Shown here piece by piece: positions 33,825-46,229 of a DNA stretch of 64,000 nucleotides. Made by a program: the position numbers and the translations under genes. Source of the stretch: Cryptomeria japonica (Eukaryota; Streptophyta; Pinopsida; Cupressales; Cupressaceae). Positions within the stretch are counted from its first letter, which is position 1, and every line of letters starts with the position of its first letter. Under the pieces are notes generated by a model. That model was not told where the DNA came from. It saw only the letters and a program-made list of their open reading frames with translations, and did not search any database. The DNA is taken from assembly GCF_030272615.1 (NCBI RefSeq), contig NC_081408.1:202082341-202146340 (forward strand), given 5' to 3'.

Positions 33825-34900
33825 GCAAGAGTATAAGCTTATGCAAATACTCACATTAGAGTAGAGGGAGATGAGGAATGCGAAGCAAAATCACAAGGAG
33901 TATAAGATGTCACTAGAATATTGAGTAAATAAGCCCCCACTATTAGGATCTCAAATCACTCAAACATATGCAAGGGCACACAAAACAAGACAAAAAACAA
34001 AATGACAAATAAAGACAAAAAGAAAAACAAAGAAAAATACACAGGCATAGAAGACCCAAAAGATAAAGACCAAAAACAAGACCTCAAGTCAACTAGCTGT
34101 AGAGACTTAGATATCAAAATGTCTCAAAAACTAATATCATTCTTGAAAATATTTGCCATCTCATGAAAATAAATGATCATATTCATCATCCATGAACTAT
34201 CAATAGAAAAAATACAAGTTCATGAGAGGAAGAAGAGATTATGAATACACACTAGATGTGTTTATCTAGGTGATCCATGAGAATAATGATGAGAGAGAGG
34301 ACATGAACTAGTCACCCCTAGATATTTTTATCTAGGTGATCAATGGTGAGAACAGAAATGGACAACTCAGCCCTAGATTTTTTTATCTAGTGTATTCATG
34401 TAGGGAGGAGAGTAAGAATAGTCTAGCTATTTTTAGCTAGTTCTGCCCATCCTTGTGCGTGTGTGCAAGTGATGTTTGGTTTCAAGTGTAGAGCACCCCA
34501 TGTAAGAGTCTTTTCTCTATTTTTGAGTATTATATAACCTGTTTAAGACATGTAATGCAAATAAAAATGTCAAGGGATGATTGTGTGCCTACACGTGTAA
34601 ATGCCAAGTGGCAGATACATGTCTAGTTTTGAGGCCATCCTATTTAAGACTATTGTTTTTGGTGATGTATAACCCCATTTAAGACATATATCAAATTTTG
34701 TGTCTGGTTTTGAGTGTGAATAATCTCACTCTAATAATTTTTATTTTGGTTCCAAGAATGAACACCCCATTTAAGACATGCAAAAATTATATGCAAGTGC
34801 ATAGTGCAATATGGTACAAGGGGAGCGATATGGGTTCCCTCCCCTTAAGATGTCAACAAAATTTTATGTTGATGTCATAAGGAAGATAGAGACAAGTATA
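33825..34900. other. Non-coding internal region of G, 3' side
   Basis: No convincing ORF. Holds four small hairpins of CTAGAT..ATCTAG type (34252-34440) and a recurring CCATTTAAGACATG-like phrase (near 34540, 34640, 34675 and 34768). Confidence 0.5.
34252..34440. repeat. Four spaced 6-bp-stem hairpins in degenerate tandem repeat
   Basis: Stems with six-base loops: 34252-34269, 34318-34335, 34373-34390 (all CTAGAT / ATCTAG) and 34423-34440 (CTAGCT / AGCTAG). Spacings 66, 55 and 50 bp. Flanking sequence is loosely repeated (GTGATCCATGAGAA-like). The last stem has a paired change that keeps it complementary. Confidence 0.75.
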
Positions 34901-34929
34901 CCTTACCTTAAACACCAAGGAGATATCCT

Positions 34930-35551
34930 ATAGGCAATAATGTCAGAAATTCAAGCTAGAGAGGGATTACTCTTCAAGCAAGGATAAGATGGTTGAAAAA
35001 GAGATATCTTGCCACAAGTTTAAAGGGATCCTTGGAGGAGAAGAGATATTTTCTCCAAATACTTCTACCTTGAAGAGAAGCTATCTTGAACAACCATAAC
35101 ATCTTCTACCAAAAGAAAGGAATGAGAACAAGAATTTATACCTTCCTCCTCTTGCTAGGTGAAAGGGATTCTTAATGAAGGATGACACACTTTTGACCCA
35201 AAGTGAGGGGTAAGTTTATGATAGATGTACATTTACAAGTGAAGAAGAAGTTGTAGCCAAGGACTTGCACCTCTTTTATAAGAGAGAATCCTTGACAAAT
35301 AAATAAATTCACACAAGGAATGATACCATATTATAAAACAAACACCACTTCACAAAGGAAAAGTGGATCCTTAGAGAGGAGAGAGAAATAAATCATTGCC
35401 CCTAAGTGAAAAGAAAATGAGAATAATTGCACAATATTCTAAGGAGAGATTAAGTATAAGGAAATGCACAATAAACTCACATGAATGAATATCCAATGCA
35501 AGAAAATACATTAGTTTATTTAAAATACATCTCAAAAGAAGTGGTAATCTT

Positions 35552-35591
<40 letters not shown>

Positions 35592-36130
35592 ACATATTCA
35601 CCTAAGGAGGTATTAATAATAGGAGACATACCCTTGCAAGAAAGGATATCAACACATGATGAATGGGGCCCCTAAAGTTAACAGTGATTCATTAGAGAGA
35701 AAGAGAGGAAGAAAAATCCATCCTTGCCCCTAAAGAAAGAGGACAAGAAGAATAATTACACATATTTTAAAGAGAGGCTATTCATAAGAGAAAACAAATA
35801 AGAGGTCCTAACCAAGGAACAAACATGTTCTATTATGAAGGATAACTTTATGCAAATAAAGGACCTCAAGTAATGAATAACAGTGCACATAAGAAGAGAT
35901 TATTTTAAAAGAGAAAGAAAGATGAAGAAGAAGGTTTACAAAAGTTCTCTAGGGAGAGATTATTCATAGAAGATGCACCACTTCAAGAAAGGAATAGGTC
36001 CCGACCAAGGAACAAATACAAGAAAGGACACCACTTTATGAATAATGCAGTCATAGAGAAAATAGTAAAACTGGAGAGAAAGAAGGGAAATCTTGTTGCT
36101 ACCCGAAGATATTTGAAGTTGAAGAAGCAT
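34930..36130. repeat. Purine-rich imperfect repeats of element G
   Basis: + strand A/G-rich blocks in which GAGAGATTATTCATAAGA-like phrases recur (34970, 35440, 35770, 35893, 35948), along with CCAAGGAACAAA (35814, 36005) and TGCCCCTAA (35398, 35728). No reading frame recognised on either strand. Confidence 0.5.
35555..35589 (+). repeat. (AG)17 microsatellite
   Basis: Uninterrupted AG dinucleotide run of about 35 bp. Confidence 0.95.
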
Positions 36131-37666
36131 CACCTCTAATGACAAAGAGCCCCCAATTAATTTTACTACTTTTTTCATAGGGTGAGGAGCAACATGAGGG
36201 CGAAAGGAGTGCTACGACACTACCTTTTCACCTAGAAAGAGAGAAAGATCTGTTGAAAGGCATATACGAGCATCCTCATATTGTTCTTGAAAATTTTTCT
36301 TAAATGCTTTATAGTTTCCAAGAGGATGAGAACCACCATGATGAAAAATACAATATCCATTTCTTTCTTTATGTTTATTGCTAAACTTCACAAAAGGAAA
36401 GACAACATTCTTGTCATGCTTCAATCTCCAAAACATTCTAGTTGCTAATCTTTCTTGATAATTAATAGATGTAGGTTTATTCTTTTGAGATTGAGGACAA
36501 GAGTTATTATTAGAAGAAGAAGGGTTGTCATCCATGATTTTAACTTTACCACTATGGATAAGTTGTTTTATTCACTTTTGAAAACTGGGACAATCGTCGG
36601 CATGGTTATCATGGGTTTGGTAAAATGAACAAAAAGGAGTTTTTGAGGAAGAAGCCCTTTTATCGTCTTGATGCATCCTTTGTCTGCACAGATGTTTTTT
36701 GAAGTATTGAATCCTAAGGGGATCATCCATAGGAGATTTATTATCATTTCCTAGGCCTTTTGTGGTTATTTGTGTGGGAGGGTTTATAGGGACTCAAATT
36801 CCTTGTTCGAATTTTACAAGTCCCTATCCTCTAAAACCTTTTTTTGATATTATGTTAAAGCCACTCCTATAGTAATATTTTAACTGAGAAGGTGGGGGAA
36901 CATTATAATAAACTTATTTTAAATTTTTAGTGTAAGAATGTTTAGAAGGAATGAAAGGATTACTAGATGAAAAAGGAATATCTTGTGAAGGAGAAGGATG
37001 TTACTTTCTTTCATCATTCATACCCTCTTTGATAGATTGGGAAGGGATATCCTTATCATCTAAAGCATCATCTGTGCTTAATGTTATATGGGGAGAGTGA
37101 TCATGAATGAAATGCATTACATCATCTTCTCTACAAATATTTTGATGTTTAAGATAGGCTCTAGGAGAATAAAGAGGATCTAGAGAGATTGAAACATCAA
37201 TATTTTATCCTTGCCCCCCTTGCGCAAGGGTATGTGTATGAGAAGAAGATGGGGCTATTTTTTTCTTCAATGCTTTCTCTTCATTAGAGAGATCATTGGT
37301 AGGAGTATTAACTCTTTCTTCATTCAAATTAGATACCCTAGGAGAGGTACAAGTATTAGGTTTCTCATTGTCATCTCTAGGATTAGGATCTACAAAATAT
37401 TTTAGGTGATCTACGTATGAAATATATTTTCTTAAAAAATTCACCGTAACACAACATACATGATAAATGAAAGCTTTGTGATCTAATCTATGAAAAAGAA
37501 TCAACTTGGAAATATGAAGGATGCAATATGCCCAAGTGCTATGAATGAAAAGAAGTAACATGAAGTGAAAGAAGCCATTATCCAACACATGATTATAATA
37601 AATGTACATAAGAATCAATGTAATCATATGTGAAATAGAAAATAGGTCAAGTCCATTACTTACCAT
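36130..37666 (-). pseudogene. Gag-like ORF of element G
   Basis: The minus reading begins in a hydrophobic segment (37666) and passes through NPRDDNEKPNTCTS (about 37390) to a broken middle part. It ends with two zinc-knuckle-like modules: CSFYQTHDNHADDC, then PSFQK*IKQLIHSG (about 36630-36550), and YCIFHHGGSHPLGNYKAFKK (about 36350-36290), with the last Cys changed to Tyr. The C..(F/Y)H..H..(D)C spacing followed by KxxIxxLIxxG resembles Ty3/gypsy gag. Stops and frameshifts throughout. Confidence 0.6.
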
Positions 37667-37679
37667 GATGAATATTGAA

Positions 37680-38750
37680 ATTTAAGTTCAAGCAAATTAT
37701 TTGAAAATAAATTAGGATTTTATAAATAAAACCACTTAATTGATGAGATACAAATTTGATTTTTTTTTTAAATTTTGAAAAATGTTAAATGAAAATTTGA
37801 AAGTTGAGATTTGGAAATTGGAATTTGAATAATTCAAGATTTTAGAAAAGTGATTATTCAATTTTTAAAAAATTATGAAACGTCCTCTTAATTTTTAAAA
37901 TTTCAATTTGAAATTGTCCAAAAGAGAATTAAATTTAAAATCAGGGGCTTGTAAAAAATGCTACTTAATTTAAAATTTAAATTTGAAAATAAATCTAAGA
38001 TGGGAATTTGAAACTTGAAAAATTAGAAAAATTCACAAGATTACTTTAAATTTAGAAATTAGGGTTTGTTTAATTAACTACTTAATTTTAAAATTTAAAT
38101 TTGAAAGTGCAATTTGAATTAGAAACCAAATTTGAAGAGGGAAATTCAAAATTTAAGCAACTTGCAATGTCAATTTTAAGAATTTAAAAATTAGGGTTTT
38201 TGAAATTAATGACACAATTTTAAAAATTAATTCTGAAATTTGACTTGTAGATGAAAATTTGAATTTGCAAATTGAATGAATACACAGATCTAAAATAAAT
38301 TATCCATTTTTAATTTTAAAAATTAGGGTTTTAATGAAATTAACCTCTAAATTTTAAATTTTGCAAGGAAATTAAACTTGTAAATGAAAATTGGAATTTT
38401 AAATTGTATACACTCAGATCTACAAACAAAAATCAAAATGAATGGTGGAAGGCGACGGGTTCACCAAAATGTAAAGTGGAAAATTGGAGGCTTAGAAAAT
38501 TCACCACTTGGAAAGGAGGATTCTCGAAGCTCAATTTTCACTTGGAGGACTTTACATTCAAAAGAGGGGGATATATCTCCTAGATCCAATCCAAAATGAT
38601 GCAAGGACTGAATACTAAGTAGATTGATTGTGGTTGGAATGTGTTTGACCCTCTTTTGTAAGTTGAATAAGTAAAGTATTAAAAAATAAAGACAAGTATG
38701 AGAAAACAATGAGCTACAGATTCAGGATTCAATCGTGCACCTGGATCTGA
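37680..38750 (-). other. AT-rich leader of element G
   Basis: Dominated by AAATTTGAAATT/AATTAGGGTTTT phrases. Matches, inverted, 62400-62843 in H. Probably the 5' leader between LTR and gag. Confidence 0.55.
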
Positions 38751-38849
38751 GAAGTTTGAGATTATTTGGAGTTTCTCTTAAAAAATTGACAAAAGTTGGA
38801 AATTAATAAAGTTTGAGATGATTTGGAGCTGCTCTAAAAATTAATAAGA

Positions 38850-41269
38850 TAATAATATGTCTTAGTGCCCCACTCATGGCCTAGAGTGCTAGTACAGGCT
38901 CAAGATGAGATTGAGAAGGTCTTGATGGTATGACTATACTCCCATGTCTTCATAAGAGGTTGAATTGGTTCCACATGAGGGTTACCTACCAAGAGGTTCC
39001 ATGTAAGGATGCTTGGAGGGATAGACTACCAGGAGGTTCTTAGCAAGGTTGCTTGGAGATCTAGTTGAAAACATGTGATGACACTTTTCCCTAACTATTG
39101 TCCATGGTATACGCCAACTGTTTTATGGAAATCTCTAAAAAAGTCTTGTTTTATATTTGAGCCTATGTTTTGTGTTGGGATTCCTATTTATGGTATTTTG
39201 TGATTTTGTTTGGGAGTTAGGTGTCAGTCTAAGATTAGTGTGTGTGATATCTTATATCATTCTCTAGGCATGGGGGGTGGTTCCTTTTAGTTCCACATGG
39301 TTAGATGGTTGATTCCTTTCTTCCATTGAAATATTTTGTCTACTTTGGATGTTTGTGAGCATATTGGAAATTTCTACTTTTAAGAAATTTTTGCACTATG
39401 GATTCTTTGAGTAGTTGTATGTCATGGTTTCCTATTTGTAGCAGATGATGTATATTTGTATCAAAATATATGTACATGATGTAATATGTATTATAACATA
39501 TAATATTGATTAGGAAAAATTAGATAATAGTATGATTAGTTTAGGATTATTTGATGAATTGATATTTAATGGATTTATTATGTCAAAGTTGTTTAATGGA
39601 TTTTATATGATTATTTTTCTATGTTGTTTATTTGTAAATAAGTAATAGTGTTAGTAGGAAAAATTAGTCATTGATAATTTATGGATGTTGTATATATCTT
39701 ATTTGTTAATGATGTTATGATACCCTAGGGAAATTGTTTATTAGAAATTGAAAAATTGGAAGAATGTTATGAAGTCAAGAATGTAAGGGATGTATATATG
39801 TTTAACTGTTTATATGATTATTTTGCTCATGTACTTTAGTTATATATTCATTTTGTCTATGAAATTTATAATGAGTAATGAGTTAATGAATTTTGTTGTG
39901 CTGTTGTAATCTTTAAAAAGCAATTATCTGTTTTTCTAGATTATGTGTTAGTTTCTCTAGGGTTTCATTGTAGGAATTACGTATTTGCACAATTGTAAAG
40001 ATGTATGATATTGAATTTTTAGTGAACAACATCATTGACGATGTTGATTCATATGCCACACAAGGCTATATTGAGCATATTTCTTAGACGCTTCTATTCA
40101 TTGTAGGAGCATTTGACAATTAGTCATCGTTGGAAGGAGAATTGTCAAAGTTTTTTTTGTTGATGTGATCAAAGACGATGACTAATGGTATTACTCTTTA
40201 CTAATTTTAGTTTAATTTGAAAAGGCATGTCCTTTTCATCATTATGCTATAACTTGACATTTAGATGTGAATAGAAGAATATCAGATGTAGTAGATTATT
40301 ATAAAAAGATGCAGTCACGTTCTTCTTTATGTCCACTTTCTAAATCTTCAATAATAATTCTACATTTCATGCTCTATCTCATTCTATCATATTTTATAAT
40401 GCTCTTCACATTTGAATCTTAGAGATGTGTTAATCTTGGTAATGTTATGACTATGTATCCAAGGATGCAAAAGTTTGTAGTGGTGTTTTTCTTCTAAGTG
40501 GGTATTTTATGTTCATTGTAATTGTACTGCCTTATGATTCATGATGCATATAGACCACCCACATGTTTAAGATGGTGTTCATAAACATGTTGGTCATTGA
40601 TGTTCTTTACATTGAGATGTGTATATGAAATTGTGTCATGTTGGTTGTAAGGGCTGATGTATTTTGTTGTGATGATTGTTCATGTGATGTACGTGAGATG
40701 GTATTATACGTGATTTTATTACTCCTCAATTTAATGATTTGCTAGTTTTTTTTTTATGATGTTTTGAGGTATTAATGTTTACATTGAAATTAAATAATCA
40801 TGTAATTTTCATAATTTAAATGCAATAAAAATTATATGTGATATTGAACCTCATTAGGTGATTTTCCTATGCTTCAACTATTATGAACATACACATGTGC
40901 ACTTGAAAATTGTGGAGAGATTATAGGTACAAGGTATTTCTTCACCTAGCTCTGCAGGTCTAGATGTTATACCCCAATGGTGGTTATATGAGAGATGTCA
41001 TATTGGTCATAACTTTTTAGCCCTAATCACCATAGTCCATTCAAGTATAGTTTCTTGTTTTAATGTTTAGTGAGATACCCTAAAAATTGTGATTGGTTAT
41101 ACTCTAGAAACCTAATTCCTATGTGGGTGACCGATAAAGAGTGTTTGAGTGTTTTAGTGATAATTTATATTTCTCAAAAAGTAATGTGCAAAAATGAGTT
41201 TAAACCCTTTAAATGATAACTTTTTATAAATAACTAGACTATAAAACCATTAACAACACATTAATAGTG
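38850..41269. other. Unassigned AT-rich sequence
   Basis: No coding region, LTR or TIR recognised. A 40-bp imperfect direct repeat (TACCAAGAGGTTCC..GCTTGGAG) occurs at 38987 and 39027, and two overlapping inverted repeats lie at 40112-40186. Confidence 0.5.
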
Positions 41270-41321
41270 AATATAAATTGATGGTTCTAGTGAAATAGAG
41301 TGTTTTGTTAAATATGGTTGT

Positions 41322-41840
41322 ATGCCTAATCCAATTGTTCAACAACTTGAGGAAGGAGAAATTGATGCTAGACTTAATAAGGCTAGAGTTTCTTTTTCCA
41401 CTCCTAAGAGAATGGAAAAGGAGGTTCGAAGTGAGGTTGTGAATTGCATGTGCTCTCAATTTGAGGAGAATGTGAAGTCTACCTATCCCGTGGAGGAGAG
41501 TTCCCCTCTCCCCGAAAACTTGTTGGAGGAAAAGAAGAGTGAGTCTGGTGGTGGAAGAGGTCCATTAACATCAAGGAAAGTGAATTGCTTACTGGCCTAA
41601 GAGGTTGTTAGGGGTGGAGATCTGTTTATCCAAGTTGATAAAAATAAATCTAAGAAAGATGGACAGACTTCTGAGGCTCCACATGTTGGTGTTTCTACAA
41701 GGTAGCAACATAAAGCTAATACTGGAACATCGAATACTACTCTTGGTAGAAAATATAGTAAATGGTTGATAAAGAAAGAATGCAGGTGTAGCTTGCCAGA
41801 TGGTAGTCAAAGGACTCTCTATGAGGTTTGTTCCCCTAGT
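41322..41840 (+). pseudogene. LINE ORF1 C-terminal remnant
   Basis: Reads MPNPIVQQLEEGEIDARL, an acidic/polar tail, and after stops at 41598 and 41703 GRKYSKWLIKKECRCSLPDG. The GRKxxxW.....R...DG pattern before the endonuclease is typical of plant L1 ORF1 ends. The RNA-binding and zinc-knuckle part is absent. Confidence 0.5.
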
Positions 41841-41869
41841 AAATTTTTTATTTTATTTCCTCCAACATA

Positions 41870-44310
41870 CTGGGACTCAATGCGCCCCATAAACAAGATA
41901 TAGTTCATAACATGATTAGGGATCGTAAGCTGAATATTGTCCTTATACAATAAAACAAAATGATTAAGGAAAAGGTGGTAAATCTAATTTTTTTCAAGCA
42001 TTGTGGGGTTGCTAGTAGTAGTTTGGAAGGTGCTTCAGGTGGGATTGCTATTTTTTGGAATTTGAATTACATTAAATGTGAAATCTTGGATGTTGATTCC
42101 AATTTTGTTTCTATTAGATTTCACCATATTAGAGATGATTTTTCCAAGGTTCTCTCTAATATTTATGCTCCAAACTCTAAAGCAACTAGGAATAAGTTTT
42201 GGAAGAAATTGGAGGTTTATCGCTCCAGGCACTGTAATGAAAATTGGATAATTATGGGAGATTTTAAAACTCCCCTTCACAATTCTGAGAAGTATGGAGG
42301 TGCTTAGATCCAAATGGATAGTCGGTTAGACCCAATGGCATTTATTGATGCTCAATCTCTACATGATATTGACTATCAAGGTGCCTCGTTCACCTAGACC
42401 AATAGGAGAGTGGGTGATGACTTGATTCAAGTCTATCTTGATCAGGCTCTTATCTCTAACAATTGGCTGGTTAAGCATGTCTTGTCCCTTATGACTCACC
42501 CTAGGGTTAGTTCGGATCATTTCCCCACCTCTTTTTTTGGGGAGGCTATTAATGGTAAGAGAAACTATCCTTTCAGATTTGAAAAAATGTGGTTGTATGA
42601 ACCCCTACTAGAAGATTGTATTATGCAATGGTGGAATATACCTGTGGTTGGATTTGTTGTGTTTAGAGTTGCTAAAAAACTCAGATTTGTGAAAGATAAT
42701 GTTAGAAGATGGAATAAAGAAGTGTTTGACAATCTTTTTACTTCTTAATCTTCTATTCAGTGTGAGTTGAAAGACACTCAGGATAAAATTCAAGCTGAGG
42801 GCTATTCTCCAGGATATTTCAAAAAGGAAAATGATAGTTTGAGAATGTATCATGATGTCATAGCTAACGAAGATATCTTTTGGAGACAAAGATCTAGGGT
42901 CATATGGCTGTCTGTTGGCGATAAGAACATGAGATTTTTTCATTTAACTGCCCTCAAACATAAAGATGGCAATAGAATCTCTAAGCTGGTGGTGGATGAT
43001 GGTGTGCTGGTGAAAGAAGAGGAAATATGTGGGGAGGCGTCTCGTTTCTTTTATTCCCTTCTCTCAGTTGAGGCTAATCTGGATGTTGATGCTCATAATT
43101 CTCTTTTTGGGAGCCATCCCCTCTATCCTTAACGAAGAGCATAATAATTTCCTAATTGCTATTCCTTCTAAAGATGAAATTAAAGTTGTTGTCTTTCCTT
43201 TGGATGGTAACAAAGCCCCGAGTCTAGATGATTTTCCGCTATTTTTCTTTCAATATTTTTGCAATATTGTGGAGAAAGATATCTTGGATGGGGTGAATGA
43301 GTTTTTTGGAGCTATATCATTACTTAAAGAACTCAATTTTACCTTTATTGTGTTGTTTCCAAAATGTGTTGGGGTTGATTCTATGAAATAGCTTCCACCC
43401 AATTAGCCTTTGTAATTCATTCTATAAGATTATTTCTTAGGTTCTCACGATGATTATTTTGACCATCTTGCTAGATATCATTTCTCCTCAATGGAATGGA
43501 TTTGTCATTGATAGATAGATTCTGGATTCTATCATTACTGTGCATGAGAACATTCATTCCTTGGAGGTGTCTCATAAAGAGGGATTTCTTATGAAGTTGG
43601 ATCTTTCTAGAGCTTATGATTGAGTTGATTGGCCTTTCCTTTCTAGAATCCTTCTTGCATCTGGATTTTGTGATAGAGTTATTAAACTTATTTGGTAGCT
43701 GGTCTCCATGCCTTCCTTTGTGGTTTCGGTTAATGGATCTCATTCTCTCTTTTTCAAATCTTCTAGAGGTTTGAGATGGGGGGATCTGATTTCACCCATC
43801 CTGTTAACTATTATGGTGGAGGCTCTTGGCAGGTATTTTTTGAAACTGGTAACAGATGGATCTTTCCAGGGTTTGAGACCATCTTCATCCAGTCTTGTGT
43901 GTTCCCACTAGCAGTTCGTGGATGATACTATTTTATTAGGAAGTTATTCTATTAAGGAAGCTAGAACTTTGAAGAATGCTATTGATCATTATAGAAAAGA
44001 ATCTGGTCAGTTGATAAATTGGAGTTAAATCTATCTTTTCTTTTTCAATACCCTGGAGATCAGACAAGGAAGTATTGTGGATATTCTTGGCAGTGTTATT
44101 GCTTATTTTCCTTCCACTTATTTGGGCCTCCCCCTTTTCTTGAAATTGTCAAATTATTTTGGGTTGTATTTTATTGATAGATTCAATAAAGAATTGGCTG
44201 CCTGGAAAGGTTCTTTATTAAGTCAAGCTGGGGAAGTTCAACTTTTGAATTCAACTCTTCAAAATCTCTCTATCTATGCTCTTAGTCCCTTCCAAATTTC
44301 TTGAAGTTAT
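41870..44310 (+). pseudogene. LINE ORF2: endonuclease and reverse transcriptase
   Basis: Endonuclease: LGLNAPHKQD (41878), VLIQ*NKM, where QETKM is expected, so the catalytic Glu codon is TAA at 41951; GGIAIFWN (42040); NIYAPNS (42159); IMGDFKTPL (42252); SDHFPTSF (42514). RT: NKAPSLDDFP (43209), LLDIISPQWNGFV (43465), MKLDLSRAYD (43590), SSRGLRWGDLISPILL (43762, GLRQGD expected) and QFVDDTILLG (43912). Downstream, FPSTYLGLPLF (44110) and LSQAGEVQLLNS (44218) follow the usual L1 order. Many stops and at least three frameshifts. Confidence 0.9.
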
Positions 44311-46068
44311 TGAAAGAATTCAGAAGCGATTCCTTTGGTTTGGGGTAGAGGAGAAAAAACACATGCCTCTTCTTTCTTGGGAGAGTGTTTGTATACCTAA
44401 AGTTGGAGGTGGCCTAGGTGTTCGAAGTATTTGATCCTTTAATCAAGCTCTTTTCGCTAAATAGATTCAGAGAATTTTTTAAAACAACCGTGAATGGAAC
44501 TTGATCTCGTGTAGTAAGTATTTGTTCTGCTCCCCCTCTTTGAAATAATTTTTTAATGTGGACGCTCTCCATTCTAATTCTTTTCTTTGTAATAATGTGC
44601 TTAAGGCTAGGGAGGTTGCTTCAAAGGGAAGTTTTTGGACACTAGTAGATGGCAAGAGTATCAGATTTTGGGAAGATTCCTTGCCTGTTTTGGTCCTCTC
44701 CGTGATCTCCCATATTTTTCTTCTTTTATGGATGTTTGTAAAGATTCTTTTAGTGTTTTTGTTGCTGATTAATGGAGATATTCTGGTTGGGTTAATATTT
44801 TAGAGGCTTTTCCTCCCTTGCTTCCTATCCAGCTATCCTTTAGCTCTTGTTTCCCTTGTCTAAACTCTAAGGACTCTTTAATTTTGAATGGAACTTATTC
44901 TCGCCGCTTCTCGGTGGCATCTATTGTTTCTTTGTTGTCTTCTACTCCTTCTCTCCCCCCTACTGGGTGAAATCTTTGGTGAAGAAACTTATTGCTAATG
45001 TTAACATCTTTTTTTGGCTTATGCTTCAGAATAAAATTCTTACTATTGATAATTTATGTAAAAACATTTTTTTGCTCCCTAATAGATATTTTTTTTCTTG
45101 GAGGAGGAGGAATCGGTTTCTCATTTGATTCTTCACTACTCTTTTGCCTTTGAAATTTGGGGTTGTGTGTTCCAAAAGTGGTGCCTTAGTTGGGTCTTCC
45201 CTCAATAGATTTTGGATTTCTTTCAACAATGGAGATACCCCTCTTCTAATCCTTCCATCAAGTTGCTATGGTCCTTTATTTTCCCTCATGTTTCTTGGGC
45301 AATTTGGAAGGAGAGAAATAATCGTGTTTTTAGAGACTCCTCTCTCCCCCTTATATGGTTGTTGAAAATATTTGCAAGGCTATTTCTGAGAATGTTAATA
45401 TGGTCTTTAATGATGGATCCTTGTACTCCTCAAACCTAATCAATGACTTTGAGATTATTGTTTCTAAAGAATGGAGATTGGTTGTTCCTAAATATCATAG
45501 ATAGAGGCATAGGACTAGAGATAAGTTTGTGTGGAATTTCAATCCTTTATATTGGATTAAAATTAATTTTTATGGGGTAGCTAAGGGAAATCCTGGGCTG
45601 GCTGGGTGTGGGGTGGGGGTGATAAGGGATGAGAATGGTAGGTTTATTGCAACAATGGTACTCCCCATGGGTACCCAAACCAACCACCTTGCTGAAGCAA
45701 TGGACACATTCCAAATTTTGCAGATTGCTAAGCAGCTTTGATGCTGGAAGGTCTAGATTGAGGGAGACTCGAATAATATTATTCAATGTCTTAAGGGGAA
45801 AAGTTCACCTTCATGGACAATTGAAAATATTATTAATGCCTCCAAGAATATAATCAACACTTCTGAGGAGTCTTATATTTCTCATAACTATAGAGAAGGT
45901 GATTATGTAGTGGACTATTTCACTAACACAAGGGTTATAATTAACACTAGGAAGGTGTGGTTTAATGAATACACCTTGGATTTTGAGGTTGGGTCACTCC
46001 TTATGCATGATAGAACACATGGCAGATATGAGGAGATCCCTACTATTTTCGATGATGAGAGTTATTAA
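44311..46068 (+). pseudogene. LINE ORF2: thumb, zf-RVT-like region and RNase H
   Basis: QKRFLWFGVEEKKHMPLLSW (44320) and GGGLGVRS (44405) follow RT, then a zf-RVT-like stretch FFWLMLQNKILTIDNL (45008). RNase H: INFYGVAKGNPGLAGCGVGV (45563), where the catalytic DG is YG; RDENGRFIA (45628); QTNHLAEA (45679); EGDSNNII (45759); ending TIFDDESY* at 46068. A single frame from 45529 to 45741 is intact; the rest is interrupted. Confidence 0.8.
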
Positions 46069-46229
46069 TTTTGTCATCATTTTATGGCAAGTGTTTGGAT
46101 TGGCTACCTTAAGTTGCTATTATTACTGCTAGACTTCACACACTTTATGGGTGTTATTTAATTTTGAAATCATTGCTGGTTTTTATGCTACAAACCCTGT
46201 TCTTTTGAAGTGGGTTATCTTTGAGCTGA

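Larger units (their letters stand above)
33117..38850 (-). mobile_element. Element G: Ty3/gypsy-like remnant
   Basis: Minus-strand order: leader (38750-37680), gag (about 37666-36130), repeat-rich region (36130-33825), PPT (33809-33820), 3' LTR (33808-33117). The 5' LTR is missing. LTR and leader are related to H (61384-62843) in the opposite orientation. No pol found between gag and the LTR. Confidence 0.65.

Noticed and set aside
38850-41269. Possible gene in the 2.4-kb gap
   Set aside because: Only short AT-rich frames without codon bias or motifs.
41589-41810. Minus-strand frames over the LINE (also 42035-42313, 42608-42943, 43471-43743)
   Set aside because: Antisense to LINE ORF1/ORF2 segments whose plus-strand motifs are diagnostic.
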